Assembly (NCBI GenBank): GCA_024213275.1
Contig: JANAVG010000015.1
Location: 62,001 to 126,000, forward strand
DNA: 64,000 nucleotides
Source: Rossellomorea sp. BNER
GTDB taxonomy: Bacteria > Bacillota > Bacilli > Bacillales > Bacillaceae_B
Reading direction: 5' to 3'
The notes under the pieces are model-generated. The model was not told where the DNA came from. It worked only from the letters and a program-made list of their open reading frames with translations, and made no database searches. Positions 7,831-16,028 of this stretch are shown in pieces (position 1 is the stretch's first letter; every line of letters starts with the position of its first letter). Made by a program: the position numbers and the translations under genes.

Positions 7831-8469
7831 ATGTCACATTTCATTAAATTGAGCTTTTTTCTCACTGGTCTCATCGTTTTCAGCTATGGAATCTCAATTG
7901 CTATCACTGTACAGCATTTAGGTATTCATCCATGGGATGTGATGAATATCGGCTTATTTGAGAAGTTTGGTCTAACCATTGGATCCTGGAACATTATTAT
8001 TGGGGGAATGCTTATCCTTGGTTCTCTTATTCTTGATCGTAGATATCTTCATGTAGGCACTTTCCTTAACGCTCTTCTCGTTGGTCCACTAGTTGATTTT
8101 TTTCTGTGGGTAAACATTTTCCCTAAATTTCCCCATTTAGTTGGAGAGATGATTACGCTTATGATAGGAATTGTTTTAATGGGGGTCGGAGGAGGCATGT
8201 ACTCTGCCTCGGGATTTGGAGCAGGTCCGAGAGATGGGTTTATGCTTTCGATCTCGGATAAAACGGGTATATCAATTAGCAACGTGAGAATTCTGTTGGA
8301 AAGCAGTGTATTAATTGTTGGCTGGCTAATTGGTGGTCCCGTTTTTGTGTTCACATTTGTTTACACCTTTATTCAAAGCCCATTATTTCAGATGTCATTT
8401 TTATATTGCACGAGGTTGAAAAAACAATTATTAACCCATGTTCAAACAGAAAGAAACCTCCCTCTTTAA
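7831..8469 (+). CDS. YczE/YyaS/YitT-type membrane protein
   Basis: A 212-residue protein with five to six membrane helices. The GIHPWDVMNIGL and GFGAGPRDGFMLSIS motifs are typical of the YczE/YyaS family, which is distantly related to YitT (the third such gene within 6 kb). The frame is open from the ATG at 7816, but the ATG at 7831 is favoured because GGAGAG lies seven bases upstream of it; the 7816 codon would overlap that binding site. B. subtilis YczE is required for surfactin production by an unknown mechanism. No biosynthetic cluster is seen here. Confidence 0.82.
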   Translation: MSHFIKLSFFLTGLIVFSYGISIAITVQHLGIHPWDVMNIGLFEKFGLTIGSWNIIIGGMLILGSLILDRRYLHVGTFLNALLVGPLVDFFLWVNIFPKFPHLVGEMITLMIGIVLMGVGGGMYSASGFGAGPRDGFMLSISDKTGISISNVRILLESSVLIVGWLIGGPVFVFTFVYTFIQSPLFQMSFLYCTRLKKQLLTHVQTERNLPL

Positions 8470-8573
8470 GATAACCAAAACCACCATCTACTGTAGTAGT
8501 ATCTTACTAACACATTATGTAGGACAGACAAAATCTGCTTGAACCAGGGCAACGACTAAACACTCATCCATAA

Positions 8574-8609
8574 AAAGGGAGGAAACCACCATCATGGGTT
8601 CCCTCCTTT
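8574..8609. terminator. Terminator hairpin downstream of spoVR
   Basis: AAAGGGAGGAAACC pairs with GGTTCCCTCCTTT around a short loop. It sits between the convergent YczE-like gene and spoVR and likely serves both. Confidence 0.75.
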
Positions 8610-8613
8610 GCCA

Positions 8614-10023
8614 TTATAAATACTTCCTTTGAACACTTCTCCCATCATAAGTAAACAACATTTCACGGCTTTCGACCATCGTTTCAATGTGTACCGTTCT
8701 CCCCCATAGCTGCTGTAGGTATGGAAGTACTTTTTCAAGATATTTGATATCGAGGTCGATCCCTTCATACCAATGTTTCAAATAGAGTTCACCGTTTTTC
8801 ATATAGTCTCCATCATTAACTGTGATATAAGGGAACCCACCGTTAACCCTCATGTTTACAAGCTGATCACGAACCGCTTCCCATTCCTTATCAACGATTT
8901 TGTAATCTTTCCCTTGCTTTTGGAAAAGATACATGTCTTCTCTCATAACAAGATCTTTATTTAAATAATTTCGTAAAAATGAAATATCCGACTCAATTTC
9001 ACGAACCTCAAAGATTTTTTCTCGCCCTGTATTCGGCTCAACTCCAAGCCTCATCATTTCTTCTGATGGGTTATTGTATCTTTCTTCAATATCTTCAAAG
9101 ATTTTAAGCCCTAAATAATAAGGGTTAATGCTCGTTCTTGAAGGCTGGACGACACCTGCATTCAGCTTCGCAAATTCAAGCGATTCACCGCTGGTTAAAT
9201 CCAGTTCTCTTAAGATCCTTTGATGCCAAAAAGAAGCCCATCCTTCGTTCATAATCTTTGTTTCTAACTGTGGCCAAAAATAAAGCATTTCCTCTCTCAT
9301 CATTGTAAGAATATCCCTTTGCCAATCCGTCAATTCACGACTGTACTGTTCAATAAAAAGAAGGACGTCTTTTTCTGGCTGAGGAGGAAATTTTTTCACC
9401 ACTTTTTTACGTTCCCTGCTTTTTGGTTTTTCATCTAGAGACCATAAATCATCATACGGTGTTGTAGTGGCCGGATCTTCTTCCCACTCGACATCTTCCA
9501 TCGTCCAGCTAAGCTTCGGTCTCATAAGCGACGGGTCAATATGCTCATCTACTGCTAAAACAGCATCTAAGAAGGTCTCCACTTCATGTTTTCCATGTTC
9601 AATCTCATAACGCCGTACTCGTTCTGCGGTAGCAGACATGCTTTCTACCATATCTCTTTTAGTGTTCTGAAAACGGACATTGTTCTTAAAGAAATCACAA
9701 TGAGCCAATACGTGGGCCACAATTAATTTATTTTGAATAAGCGCGTTGGAATCCAATAGAAACGCATAACAGGGGTCAGAGTTAATGACAAGTTCATAAA
9801 TTTTACTTAAGCCAAGATCATAGTGAAGCTTCATTTTATGAAATTGTTTTCCGAAGCTCCAATGAGAAAATCTTGTTGGCATTCCATAAGCACCAAATGT
9901 ATATATAATATCAGCAGGACAGATTTCATAACGCATCGGATAAAAGTCAAGTCCAAACCCTTTAGCGATTTCAGTAATTTCAGCAATACTATTTTGAAGT
10001 TGTTTTTGATCCTCTTCTCTCAT
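8614..10023 (-). CDS. spoVR: Stage V sporulation protein R
   Basis: A 469-residue SpoVR-family protein, needed in B. subtilis for normal spore cortex formation and conserved in non-sporulators beside PrkA and YhbH homologues. Characteristic blocks include the N-terminal [20 protein letters not shown], the central [17 protein letters not shown] and [15 protein letters not shown], and the C-terminal [10 protein letters not shown]. The frame opens with TTG at 10026, but the ATG at 10023 is preferred since AAAGGAGG is eight bases before it. A sigma-E type promoter precedes it (10053-10081). It is a lone gene here, about 30 kb from prkA and yhbH. Confidence 0.97.
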   Translation of the reverse strand: MREEDQKQLQNSIAEITEIAKGFGLDFYPMRYEICPADIIYTFGAYGMPTRFSHWSFGKQFHKMKLHYDLGLSKIYELVINSDPCYAFLLDSNALIQNKLIVAHVLAHCDFFKNNVRFQNTKRDMVESMSATAERVRRYEIEHGKHEVETFLDAVLAVDEHIDPSLMRPKLSWTMEDVEWEEDPATTTPYDDLWSLDEKPKSRERKKVVKKFPPQPEKDVLLFIEQYSRELTDWQRDILTMMREEMLYFWPQLETKIMNEGWASFWHQRILRELDLTSGESLEFAKLNAGVVQPSRTSINPYYLGLKIFEDIEERYNNPSEEMMRLGVEPNTGREKIFEVREIESDISFLRNYLNKDLVMREDMYLFQKQGKDYKIVDKEWEAVRDQLVNMRVNGGFPYITVNDGDYMKNGELYLKHWYEGIDLDIKYLEKVLPYLQQLWGRTVHIETMVESREMLFTYDGRSVQRKYL

Positions 10024-10052
10024 CAATTCGTCCTCCTTTATACTCTTATCAC

Positions 10053-10081
10053 AATGTATGAAATAAAAATTCGAAAGATGA
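10053..10081 (-). promoter_or_regulatory. Sigma-E-type promoter of spoVR
   Basis: On the minus strand TCATCTT, 14 nt, CATACATT matches the mother-cell sigma-E consensus (-35 KMATATT, -10 CATACAMT) at 6/7 and at all fixed -10 positions. It lies about 30 bases upstream of the spoVR start codon, and spoVR is a known sigma-E gene in B. subtilis. Confidence 0.75.
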
Positions 10082-10085
10082 ATAG

Positions 10086-10329
10086 AAAAGTGGAAGCGCC
10101 TTGGTCAGGCCCGACAAGCATAAGCCAAGGAGGCGGAGCTGGACAATGAAAGGCGGAAGTGCTTCGGGGGATGAAAGGCTAAGTTCGCCACATCCTGTGG
10201 CAACGCCTTTCTGACCACATCCTGTGGGCCGCAGGCATAGCATAAGACAAGTCACATAGGAAGGGTGCCTTTTCCCTTCCTTTGTGGCTAGACTTATGAC
10301 TCGAGCTCCAAGGAGGCGGAGCTGGACAA
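10086..10329. repeat. Intergenic repeat family A, nested double copy
   Basis: Begins GTGGAAGCGCC and ends GGAGCTGGACAA. A short copy (10087-10147) is followed by a longer one (10150-10329) containing CGCCACATCCTGTGG, a duplicated CATCCTGTGG and a long hairpin around TTTTCCCTTCC. Related copies are at 25291, 36228 and 43629. Short open frames inside it are not credible genes. With flanks it fills the spoVR-MFS gap. Confidence 0.8.
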
Positions 10330-10381
10330 AGTTTGAGGAGCAGACTGTTTTGTGGCGGTAAGTTTTTATACAACGAAAAAA

Positions 10382-10407
10382 AGGACGAACCCAGTCGGGT
10401 CCGTCCT
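10382..10407 (-). terminator. Terminator of the MFS gene
   Basis: AGGACGAACCC and GGGTCCGTCCT pair around AGTC, followed on the minus strand by a run of seven T residues. Confidence 0.85.
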
Positions 10408-10416
10408 AATTAAAGA

Positions 10417-11622
10417 TTAAAGTTCTGTTTCTCTTTTAAGGGTATTCTGTATAAGCATGGTAGGAATGACAGTGATAAAAAGAAGACAGCTTGATAAAGC
10501 AAATACCCATTGTACTCCAATTAATGTAACAAGTCCTCCAGCTGCTAATGAACCTATTCCAAATAACAGAGTTGTAAGTGCTCCCTGTGCAGCATATACC
10601 TTACCGAGACGCTCAGGTTCAATACTCATCTGAACATGTGTTTGTAAGAGAATAACTTTTGTTTGATCACACACCCCAAAGAAAAAGGAGATGATCAGTG
10701 CCATAAATGGAATTTCATTATACCCAAATACAAGAGTAAGAATCGCCGTTATGATCGTAATCGCCACTAGGGGCTGTCGATTTGCAAAAATTCTATGCCA
10801 TTTAAGCATAAATGTACTTGCTAAAATTAATCCAACGAAGAAAGCGCTATTAATAAACCCCCACCATTCCTCGCCTTGTAAAAGTTGACTTTCCACATAA
10901 ATATATAAAATCGCTGCAATCCAAACGACACTGGCTAATGATTCCAAAGCATAGACTAAAAAAATTTTCTTTAAAATAGATGTTTTCCACACATCCAGCC
11001 AGCCTTCACCCAATTGTTTGAAGAAAGGGATTTTTGTATTCGATCCTAAATTTGAATGTAATTTGGCAGGAATACTATACATAAACGCTGTACTGATGAT
11101 AAACAAAACACTTGTAACAAACAATGTCCCATCTTCCCCAATAAAAGCTACCATTAATCCACCGGCTGCCCACCCTGAAAACTGAATCAGTTGGTCGCTA
11201 GTGGATAAGAATCCATTGGCACCCATCAGTTCTTCTCTTTTAACGAGTGAAGGCACTAAGGCGTTTCTAGCTGGTAATGCAAAACCATCTAAAAACGCAA
11301 TTAAGGACGCAAAAATAAACAAAATCACAACATACTCTAATGAAAATAGTAACATCACAGAAAGTATGATCATAAGGATGGTTTTTACTGCTTGCGAGTA
11401 ATATAGCAGACCCTTCAAATGATAACGACCGATGAGAAGTGGCGCCAGTATTGAGCTAATAAACCTCGATAGGGTGATCACAACTGGAACAATCGTCATT
11501 AAAAATGGTGATTTTGTCCAACTAAAAACAGCGGCAATTAACGCCACAATATAAAAGACATCTCCTGCATTAGCAAAAGCTTGACCTAACCACAAAAATC
11601 GAAAAGCTTTTGTTTTCATCAT
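10417..11622 (-). CDS. MFS efflux transporter
   Basis: A 401-residue major facilitator with about 12 membrane helices. It starts FRFLWLGQAFANAGDVFYIVAL, the usual N-terminus of MFS_3/enterobactin-exporter (EntS)-like permeases. The loop 2-3 region is RFISSILAPLLIGRYHLKGLL. A second conserved feature is GVCDQTKVILLQTHVQMSIEP, which in relatives precedes helix 10. Export of a drug, macrolide-like compound or siderophore is possible; the substrate cannot be read from the sequence. The binding site AGGAGGAAG precedes ATG. It is followed by its own terminator, and no regulator gene is adjacent. Confidence 0.85.
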   Translation of the reverse strand: MMKTKAFRFLWLGQAFANAGDVFYIVALIAAVFSWTKSPFLMTIVPVVITLSRFISSILAPLLIGRYHLKGLLYYSQAVKTILMIILSVMLLFSLEYVVILFIFASLIAFLDGFALPARNALVPSLVKREELMGANGFLSTSDQLIQFSGWAAGGLMVAFIGEDGTLFVTSVLFIISTAFMYSIPAKLHSNLGSNTKIPFFKQLGEGWLDVWKTSILKKIFLVYALESLASVVWIAAILYIYVESQLLQGEEWWGFINSAFFVGLILASTFMLKWHRIFANRQPLVAITIITAILTLVFGYNEIPFMALIISFFFGVCDQTKVILLQTHVQMSIEPERLGKVYAAQGALTTLLFGIGSLAAGGLVTLIGVQWVFALSSCLLFITVIPTMLIQNTLKRETEL

Positions 11623-11716
11623 TCTTCCTCCTTACTATTCAGTTGTTTTTGGAAGAAAGAATGATCCTACATGTTTTAGCCTCTTTCCGTAAAATATGTA
11701 TAACTATTATATCAAT

Positions 11717-12043
11717 TTATCCTCTTGGTGCCCACAAAATAATCGATACCCCGAGTAAACAAACAGCTGCACCAATCCAATCATACAAATCAGGTGTTTC
11801 ATGATCAACCCACCATCCCCATAACACAGCTAACACAACAAAAACTCCCCCATATGCTGCATACACTCTGCCGAAATGAGGAAACTGCTGAAGGGTCGGT
11901 ATGATCCCATATAATACTAAAACCACAGCTCCGACGATCCCATATGATAGTGGTTTAGATTCTCTTAACCACAACCAGATTAGGTAACCACCACCGATTT
12001 CAGCTAAACCGGCTAATATGAATAAAAAAATGGCAGAAGCCAA
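11717..12043 (-). CDS. ynfA: YnfA/UPF0060 small membrane protein
   Basis: A 108-residue protein with four membrane helices, homologous to YnfA (UPF0060), a small-multidrug-resistance-like family. Conserved features visible: the [17 protein letters not shown] segment in helix 1, [20 protein letters not shown] in helices 3-4 and [20 protein letters not shown] near the C-terminus. E. coli YnfA has been reported to act as an SMR-like efflux pump; the role here is unproven. The binding site AAAGGTGG lies seven to eight bases before ATG. Confidence 0.92.
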   Translation of the reverse strand: MASAIFLFILAGLAEIGGGYLIWLWLRESKPLSYGIVGAVVLVLYGIIPTLQQFPHFGRVYAAYGGVFVVLAVLWGWWVDHETPDLYDWIGAAVCLLGVSIILWAPRG

Positions 12044-12350
12044 AATATAACCACCTTTCTTATATTAGGTTACACGAATATACTCGAGTATCAAAGGGGT
12101 ATGTGCGTTTTTATGTATTGATTATAATATGAACTTTTTCTTATCGAAACGAATTTATCTAAATAATTCCTTAGCGAGTTTTGGCTTCTAAAATTCAACG
12201 ATCTAGGCATAAAAATCTTTAAACAAAATCAATATTTTACATATTTAACTTCACTCGATAAATACTTACCATTTAACCAAAGTATCGAACACCTAATAAA
12301 ATGTAGAACTAGTCGTCCATTTCAGGTCATGACTCGTCCCCTTTCCTTAT
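12044..12350. other. AT-rich spacer without recognised gene
   Basis: About 300 bases between ynfA and the next terminator. I see no open frame with a binding site and no repeat family member. It should contain the ynfA promoter (an AT-rich segment near 12110-12140) but no convincing -35/-10 pair stands out. Confidence 0.5.
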
Positions 12351-12400
12351 AAAAAGACTAACTCCAAGTCATCAACATGATGATTAAAGTTAGTCCTTTT
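12351..12400 (-). terminator. Terminator of the yhdC-like gene
   Basis: AAAAAGACTAACT and AGTTAGTCCTTTTT pair with one mismatch around a loop that itself contains ATCAACATGATGAT. It lies directly after the DUF3889 gene. Confidence 0.75.
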
Positions 12401-12402
12401 TG

Positions 12403-12711
12403 TTATTTTACCTCTTCTACATTAATGGATAATACTTTATCATTGTCTGCTTGATGAACAACGGTCACCAACACTTGTTTTTGTTTTCCTTGATCAGCAA
12501 CAGAGAATTGAAATACATCAGCTACTTTGTTTGCTGAAACATTTTTTCTTCCCTTATATACATAGTCTTTGACAGGGTCACCTGGATAATCTTCTTGGAC
12601 AACCGAAATGGCGATACGACCAAACTTCTCATAATCTGGTTGTTGGGCACCAACTTGTCCGTTGCTAAAACAAAAGAAAAAAATTGAAAACAATAATATC
12701 CATTTTTTCAC
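12403..12711 (-). CDS. yhdC: Secreted DUF3889 protein (YhdC/YqzG-like)
   Basis: A 102-residue exported protein: signal peptide at residues 1-22 (MKKWILLFSIFFFCFSNGQVGA), then a DUF3889 domain with PDYEKFGRIAISVVQEDYPG and VKDYVYKGRKNVSANKVADV, a pattern seen in B. subtilis YhdC and YqzG. Function unknown. The neighbouring yhdB and yhdA genes follow the B. subtilis yhdA-yhdB-yhdC order, which supports yhdC rather than yqzG, though the orientation is convergent/divergent as in a conserved block. It is a single transcription unit ending at a terminator. Confidence 0.75.
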   Translation of the reverse strand: MKKWILLFSIFFFCFSNGQVGAQQPDYEKFGRIAISVVQEDYPGDPVKDYVYKGRKNVSANKVADVFQFSVADQGKQKQVLVTVVHQADNDKVLSINVEEVK

Positions 12712-12914
12712 TATACTTCACCTCTCGCTTTATTTTTCCTTAATGACAGTATTATTCCTACTGTTTGTTATTTTTAATATGATGTAAGTACAGTACTTCT
12801 ATTCATCCAATACAAGGAAAACGCCTATCCATCAAGTAACCAACATTTAGTGTGAGAGTTCAGTGTCATTAGTGAACAAAATAGTATTAACCCTTCAAGA
12901 AGGAGGGAGTAGAT

Positions 12915-13166
12915 TTGAACAAAGTGGATTATGACAGAGCCCTGTATTATACCCATCGATCAGAATGGGATAATCTGTTAATTCTCATGGTTCGAACAAA
13001 AGATGACCTACTTTCAAAAAGAATTGAACACTTTTTACATGCATATCACTTTTCTACTGATTATTCTGTCATAGAACAGAATTTGTATACACTTCTTCGT
13101 TACGTTGAGCATGCCAATATGACAGCTACTTGGCATCAGCCATTTGAAGAAACCGTAAAAATGTAA
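12915..13166 (+). CDS. yhdB: YhdB-family protein
   Basis: An 83-residue cytosolic protein beginning with TTG; the very strong site AGAAGGAGGGAG lies about 8 bases upstream. The sequence MNKVDYDRALYYTHRSEWDN, LLILMVRTKDDLLSKRIEHF and LHAYHF matches the YhdB family of Bacillus (no known function). It sits between yhdC- and yhdA-like genes just as in B. subtilis, so the identity rests on both sequence and synteny. It ends at a strong terminator at 13185. Confidence 0.85.
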   Translation: MNKVDYDRALYYTHRSEWDNLLILMVRTKDDLLSKRIEHFLHAYHFSTDYSVIEQNLYTLLRYVEHANMTATWHQPFEETVKM

Positions 13167-13184
13167 ATAGGAATTCCACCAAAA

Positions 13185-13212
13185 AAAGCGGCTATCCAAA
13201 GATAGCCGCTTT
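13185..13212 (+). terminator. Terminator of yhdB
   Basis: AAAGCGGCTATC and GATAGCCGCTTT form a perfect 12-bp stem around CAAA, preceded by an A-run. Confidence 0.88.
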
Positions 13213-13226
13213 ACTAATCTAAAGTA

Positions 13227-13284
13227 CTGCGGGACGGTTCTCGATTGCGTTAGTGCATTAACGCAATCGAGAACCGTCCCGCAG
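13227..13284. repeat. REP-like palindrome, GGGACGGTTCTCG family, second copy
   Basis: Arms of 26 bp (13227-13252 and 13259-13284) are perfectly complementary around GTGCAT. The outer part CGGGACGGTTCTCGA is shared with the element at 6922, while the inner part differs (ATTGCGTTA versus AGGCTTCACCG). GCGCTTTAACG follows; AAAGCGCT precedes the first element, so flanking words are shared too. Confidence 0.85.
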
Positions 13285-13337
13285 CGCTTTAACGTGGTGA
13301 AGTTTTTTATTTTCGATTTGGGTTACATTACAGTACA

Positions 13338-13871
13338 TTAGGAATGGATGTTCATTTGTTGGTAAAGATTCACATACATTTCGAGTTCTTTCATCATACC
13401 CTTTACAATTTCTGCAGGTTGATCCAATAGGCCATCTTGACCATAATCAAAACAATCGGGATCTAAAACGAGTTGTTTAGGGATGACATTTGCATAAACA
13501 CCTCTGGCTACAATCCTCATATTATTTAAACAATTAATACCGCCTTTTCCGCCCCCTGCGCATGATAATAAAGCAACGGGTTTATGAGCAAAATAATCAC
13601 TACTTAGAAAGTCTAGTGCATTCTTCAAGGCTCCGCTCATGCCACTATGATATTCAGGTGACGCTAGAATGACTCCGTCCGCTTCACGAACTTTCTTTCG
13701 TAAATCCTTCACGCCATCATGATACGACTGTTCTTCTTCTCCATTATATAAAGGAAGATCTCCTTTACTAAGATCTACGATATCGAGATGATACTCCCTC
13801 GAAATAAAACGAGCGGCAATACCCGTACGTCCTTTTTTTCTTGGACTTCCATTTATGATAACAACATTCAT
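13338..13871 (-). CDS. azr: NADPH-dependent FMN azoreductase (YhdA)
   Basis: A 177-residue flavodoxin-fold NADPH:FMN oxidoreductase closely resembling B. subtilis YhdA (Azr, 174 aa), which reduces azo dyes and quinone-like compounds. The FMN phosphate loop is NGSPRKKGRTG near residues 7-17; the isoalloxazine-contacting segment is ASPEYHSGMSGALKNALDFL; the following GGGKGGINCLNNMRIVARGV block is shared with YhdA. It starts 25 bases after the yhcZ stop on the same strand, so it is probably co-transcribed with yhcY-yhcZ. Confidence 0.92.
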   Translation of the reverse strand: MNVVIINGSPRKKGRTGIAARFISREYHLDIVDLSKGDLPLYNGEEEQSYHDGVKDLRKKVREADGVILASPEYHSGMSGALKNALDFLSSDYFAHKPVALLSCAGGGKGGINCLNNMRIVARGVYANVIPKQLVLDPDCFDYGQDGLLDQPAEIVKGMMKELEMYVNLYQQMNIHS

Positions 13872-13896
13872 GTTAGACTACACTCCTTAATAAATT

Positions 13897-14541
13897 TCAT
13901 TCCCCCGTTACAAGTCCGTGCTTAACGGCATATAATGCTGCTTGCGTGCGATCTGACACTTCAAGCTTTGCAAAAATATTAGATATATGTGTTTTTACTG
14001 TTTTCTCTGTTATATATAGGCTCGAGGCAATCTCTTTGTTACTTTTCCCTTTCGAAAGCTCTACTAAGACTTCTCTCTCCCTTTTTGTAAGCTCATGAAC
14101 CATATGTGGTGGTTGATGGCTTCGTGAAATTCGTGTTAACAGATGCGTAGTCGCTTTTGGATGTAGCGAATTTTCTCCGTCTAAAAGCTTACGAATCGAA
14201 CGAACCAGTTCATCTGGTTCAATATCCTTTAACTGATATCCAGCTGCACCTGCTTCAATAGCAGGTATAACATGGTCTTGATCAGAGAAACTGGTAAGCA
14301 TCATAATTTCAATTTCTGGATGTTTATTCTTAATAAGTTTCGTAGCTTTAATTCCATCCATTCCTGGCATTACTAAGTCCATTAAGATCAAATCTGGGTT
14401 TAACTCGTGAGCTAGCTTAACAGCTTCTTCTCCATTTTTCGCCTCACCAACGATCTCAATATCTTTTTGTGTTTTTAAAAAGAACACCAAACCACGTCGA
14501 ACAACGTGATGATCATCTGCAATCAATATCCGTATCATCAT
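13897..14541 (-). CDS. yhcZ: NarL/LuxR-family response regulator (YhcZ)
   Basis: A 214-residue response regulator, partner of the kinase encoded just upstream. Receiver domain: acidic pocket ADDHH, phospho-acceptor Asp55 (LILMDLVMPGMDG), Thr in MLTSF and Lys in YQLKDIEPDEL. C-terminal LuxR helix-turn-helix: LTKREREVLVELSKGKSNKE and IASSLYITEKTVKTHISNIF. The open frame begins at GTG 14547, but that codon lies in the binding site AGAGGTGAG; ATG at 14541 or 14538 is more likely. The operon order yhcY-yhcZ-yhdA is as in B. subtilis. Confidence 0.92.
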   Translation of the reverse strand: MMIRILIADDHHVVRRGLVFFLKTQKDIEIVGEAKNGEEAVKLAHELNPDLILMDLVMPGMDGIKATKLIKNKHPEIEIMMLTSFSDQDHVIPAIEAGAAGYQLKDIEPDELVRSIRKLLDGENSLHPKATTHLLTRISRSHQPPHMVHELTKREREVLVELSKGKSNKEIASSLYITEKTVKTHISNIFAKLEVSDRTQAALYAVKHGLVTGE

Positions 14542-14551
14542 TCTCACCTCT

Positions 14552-15667
14552 CTAATAAGGAATTTCTACTGAAATCCTAGTACCTTCTCCTAAGTTGCTG
14601 TTTATATGAAAGGATCCGTTTATCAGCTGTACTCTTTCCTTCATACTTTGAATACCTAGCGATGGCATTTGTTGCTTTGGATCATATTGGAACCCGCATC
14701 CATTGTCAATAATCGTAAGAATTACGTTTCTATCTACTATTGTGAGTTGATACCAAACCTTTTTCTGACCTGAATGCTTTTTACAATTATTTAATGCTTC
14801 TTGACTAATTCTCCATAAAGCCTCTTCAATTTTAGAAGGCAACGCTACCACTCCATCAACCGTTGTGACAAGTGTTAATCCAAGCATCTCTCCATACCCT
14901 TTCACTGCCTCAATTAGACCATTTTCTAACCCTTTTGGTCTTAGCTGCCAAATGAGTGCCCTCATTTCACTAAGTGCATCTTGAGCTAATCCTTGGATTT
15001 CATAAAAGGTTTGTTTCACTACTTCTTCCTTAGTTATTTCAGCTGCCCCTCTTGCTGTTAATGTAAGAGAAAACAGCAGTTGGTTGACGGAATCATGAAG
15101 GTCTCTCGCAAGGCGATTTCTTTCCTGCATAAGAAGGACATCCTGTTCTTTTTTGGTTAAGAGAATACGCTTAATAGCAGAGCCAATTTGAAAGGCAATC
15201 GATTCAAGTAATGCCAGTTCATCTCTGGAAAAATGCGTTTTGTTTGGTGCCGCAACATTTAACAACCCAAAGGATTCATTCCCTGACTGCAAAGGAACAG
15301 TGGCGTGATAATTGATTCCCTCTGTGTCGCCCCTTTTTTCTTCTATCGCTTTTTCTATCCTCTGACATTCAATTATATTAGAAGCCTTTGTCAATTTCCC
15401 TTTGTAAAATCGATTTAAGCACCAGCATCCACCTTTTTTCATGAGCTCACAACATTGTGAAGATAAAGAGGAAGGAAGATTCTCATATGCGGTTAACTCA
15501 TGTTGGCTATTTTCATTAATTAAAAAAATCCAGCCCGTAGTAAAATTGGAACCTATTATCAACTTTTTTAATGCCCCTTTTACCATCGAAGCCATTTCTG
15601 TTTCCTCATTTAATAATTCTGCAATCTCTTTAAGTAATTGGATATTCGAATACTCATTTTCGTTCAA
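14552..15667 (-). CDS. yhcY: GAF-domain sensor histidine kinase (YhcY)
   Basis: A 371-residue cytosolic kinase of the NarX/HisKA_3 class. Residues about 20-165 form a GAF domain with a cysteine cluster (Cys72, Cys73, Cys81, Cys83, Cys101; spaced as CC-x7-CWC and IIECQR), suggesting a metal, Fe-S or redox sensor. The phospho-acceptor is His191 in RLARDLHDSVNQLLFSL. The HATPase has N-box EEALWRISQEALNNCKKHS and G-boxes DNGCGF and LGIQSMKERV. There is no membrane segment. Translation starts at TTG 15667 behind GAGGGGGAG. It is followed within about 10 bases by yhcZ. Confidence 0.92.
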   Translation of the reverse strand: MNENEYSNIQLLKEIAELLNEETEMASMVKGALKKLIIGSNFTTGWIFLINENSQHELTAYENLPSSLSSQCCELMKKGGCWCLNRFYKGKLTKASNIIECQRIEKAIEEKRGDTEGINYHATVPLQSGNESFGLLNVAAPNKTHFSRDELALLESIAFQIGSAIKRILLTKKEQDVLLMQERNRLARDLHDSVNQLLFSLTLTARGAAEITKEEVVKQTFYEIQGLAQDALSEMRALIWQLRPKGLENGLIEAVKGYGEMLGLTLVTTVDGVVALPSKIEEALWRISQEALNNCKKHSGQKKVWYQLTIVDRNVILTIIDNGCGFQYDPKQQMPSLGIQSMKERVQLINGSFHINSNLGEGTRISVEIPY

Positions 15668-15848
15668 AAGAACTCCCCCTCATATTATTATACGAACCAG
15701 CCTTCATCTCGTAATTCACTTTCTGTATGAAATCCTTCTACGACTTTAGTCGGAGAAATTATATGTACTTTGAGTAAACGAGTAGGAATCGGTGAAAAAG
15801 CTAAATTAGACAGAATTATTTCAAAGTTATTTACATTTTATATTTTAA

Positions 15849-15985
15849 AGGCTGTTTTCGAAAACTTTTTTGATATTTTTCAAAAAAGAATAGTGGTTAA
15901 TTTCCGCTCCAATCAACATCTTTATCGATGGTTTGCTTTCACAAAATCCTTTATAAACAACAGGTTTTTTAGAAAAGAGCTTTAA
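15849..15985. repeat. Intergenic repeat family D copy
   Basis: Starts GGCTGTTTTCGAAAACTTTTT and ends TTTTTTAGAAAAGAGCTTT, i.e. imperfect terminal inverted repeats around about 100 bases. Two short antisense frames overlap here but have no binding site. With the flanking sequence and the SDR terminator it fills the 360-base space between yhcY and the SDR gene. Other copies: 26868, 31988, 61946 and a half copy at 18777. Confidence 0.65.
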
Positions 15986-15987
15986 AA

Positions 15988-16019
15988 AAGACTGAACTTG
16001 TAAACGCCAGTTCAGTCTT
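15988..16019 (-). terminator. Terminator of the SDR gene
   Basis: AAGACTGAACT and AGTTCAGTCTT form an 11-bp stem; on the minus strand it is followed by a T-run. Confidence 0.85.
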
Positions 16020-16028
16020 ACTGTTATA

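Noticed and set aside
10049..10373. Two overlapping minus-strand open frames (64-68 aa)
   Set aside because: They lie wholly in repeat family A and its flank, have no binding sites, and similar frames recur in other copies of the repeat.
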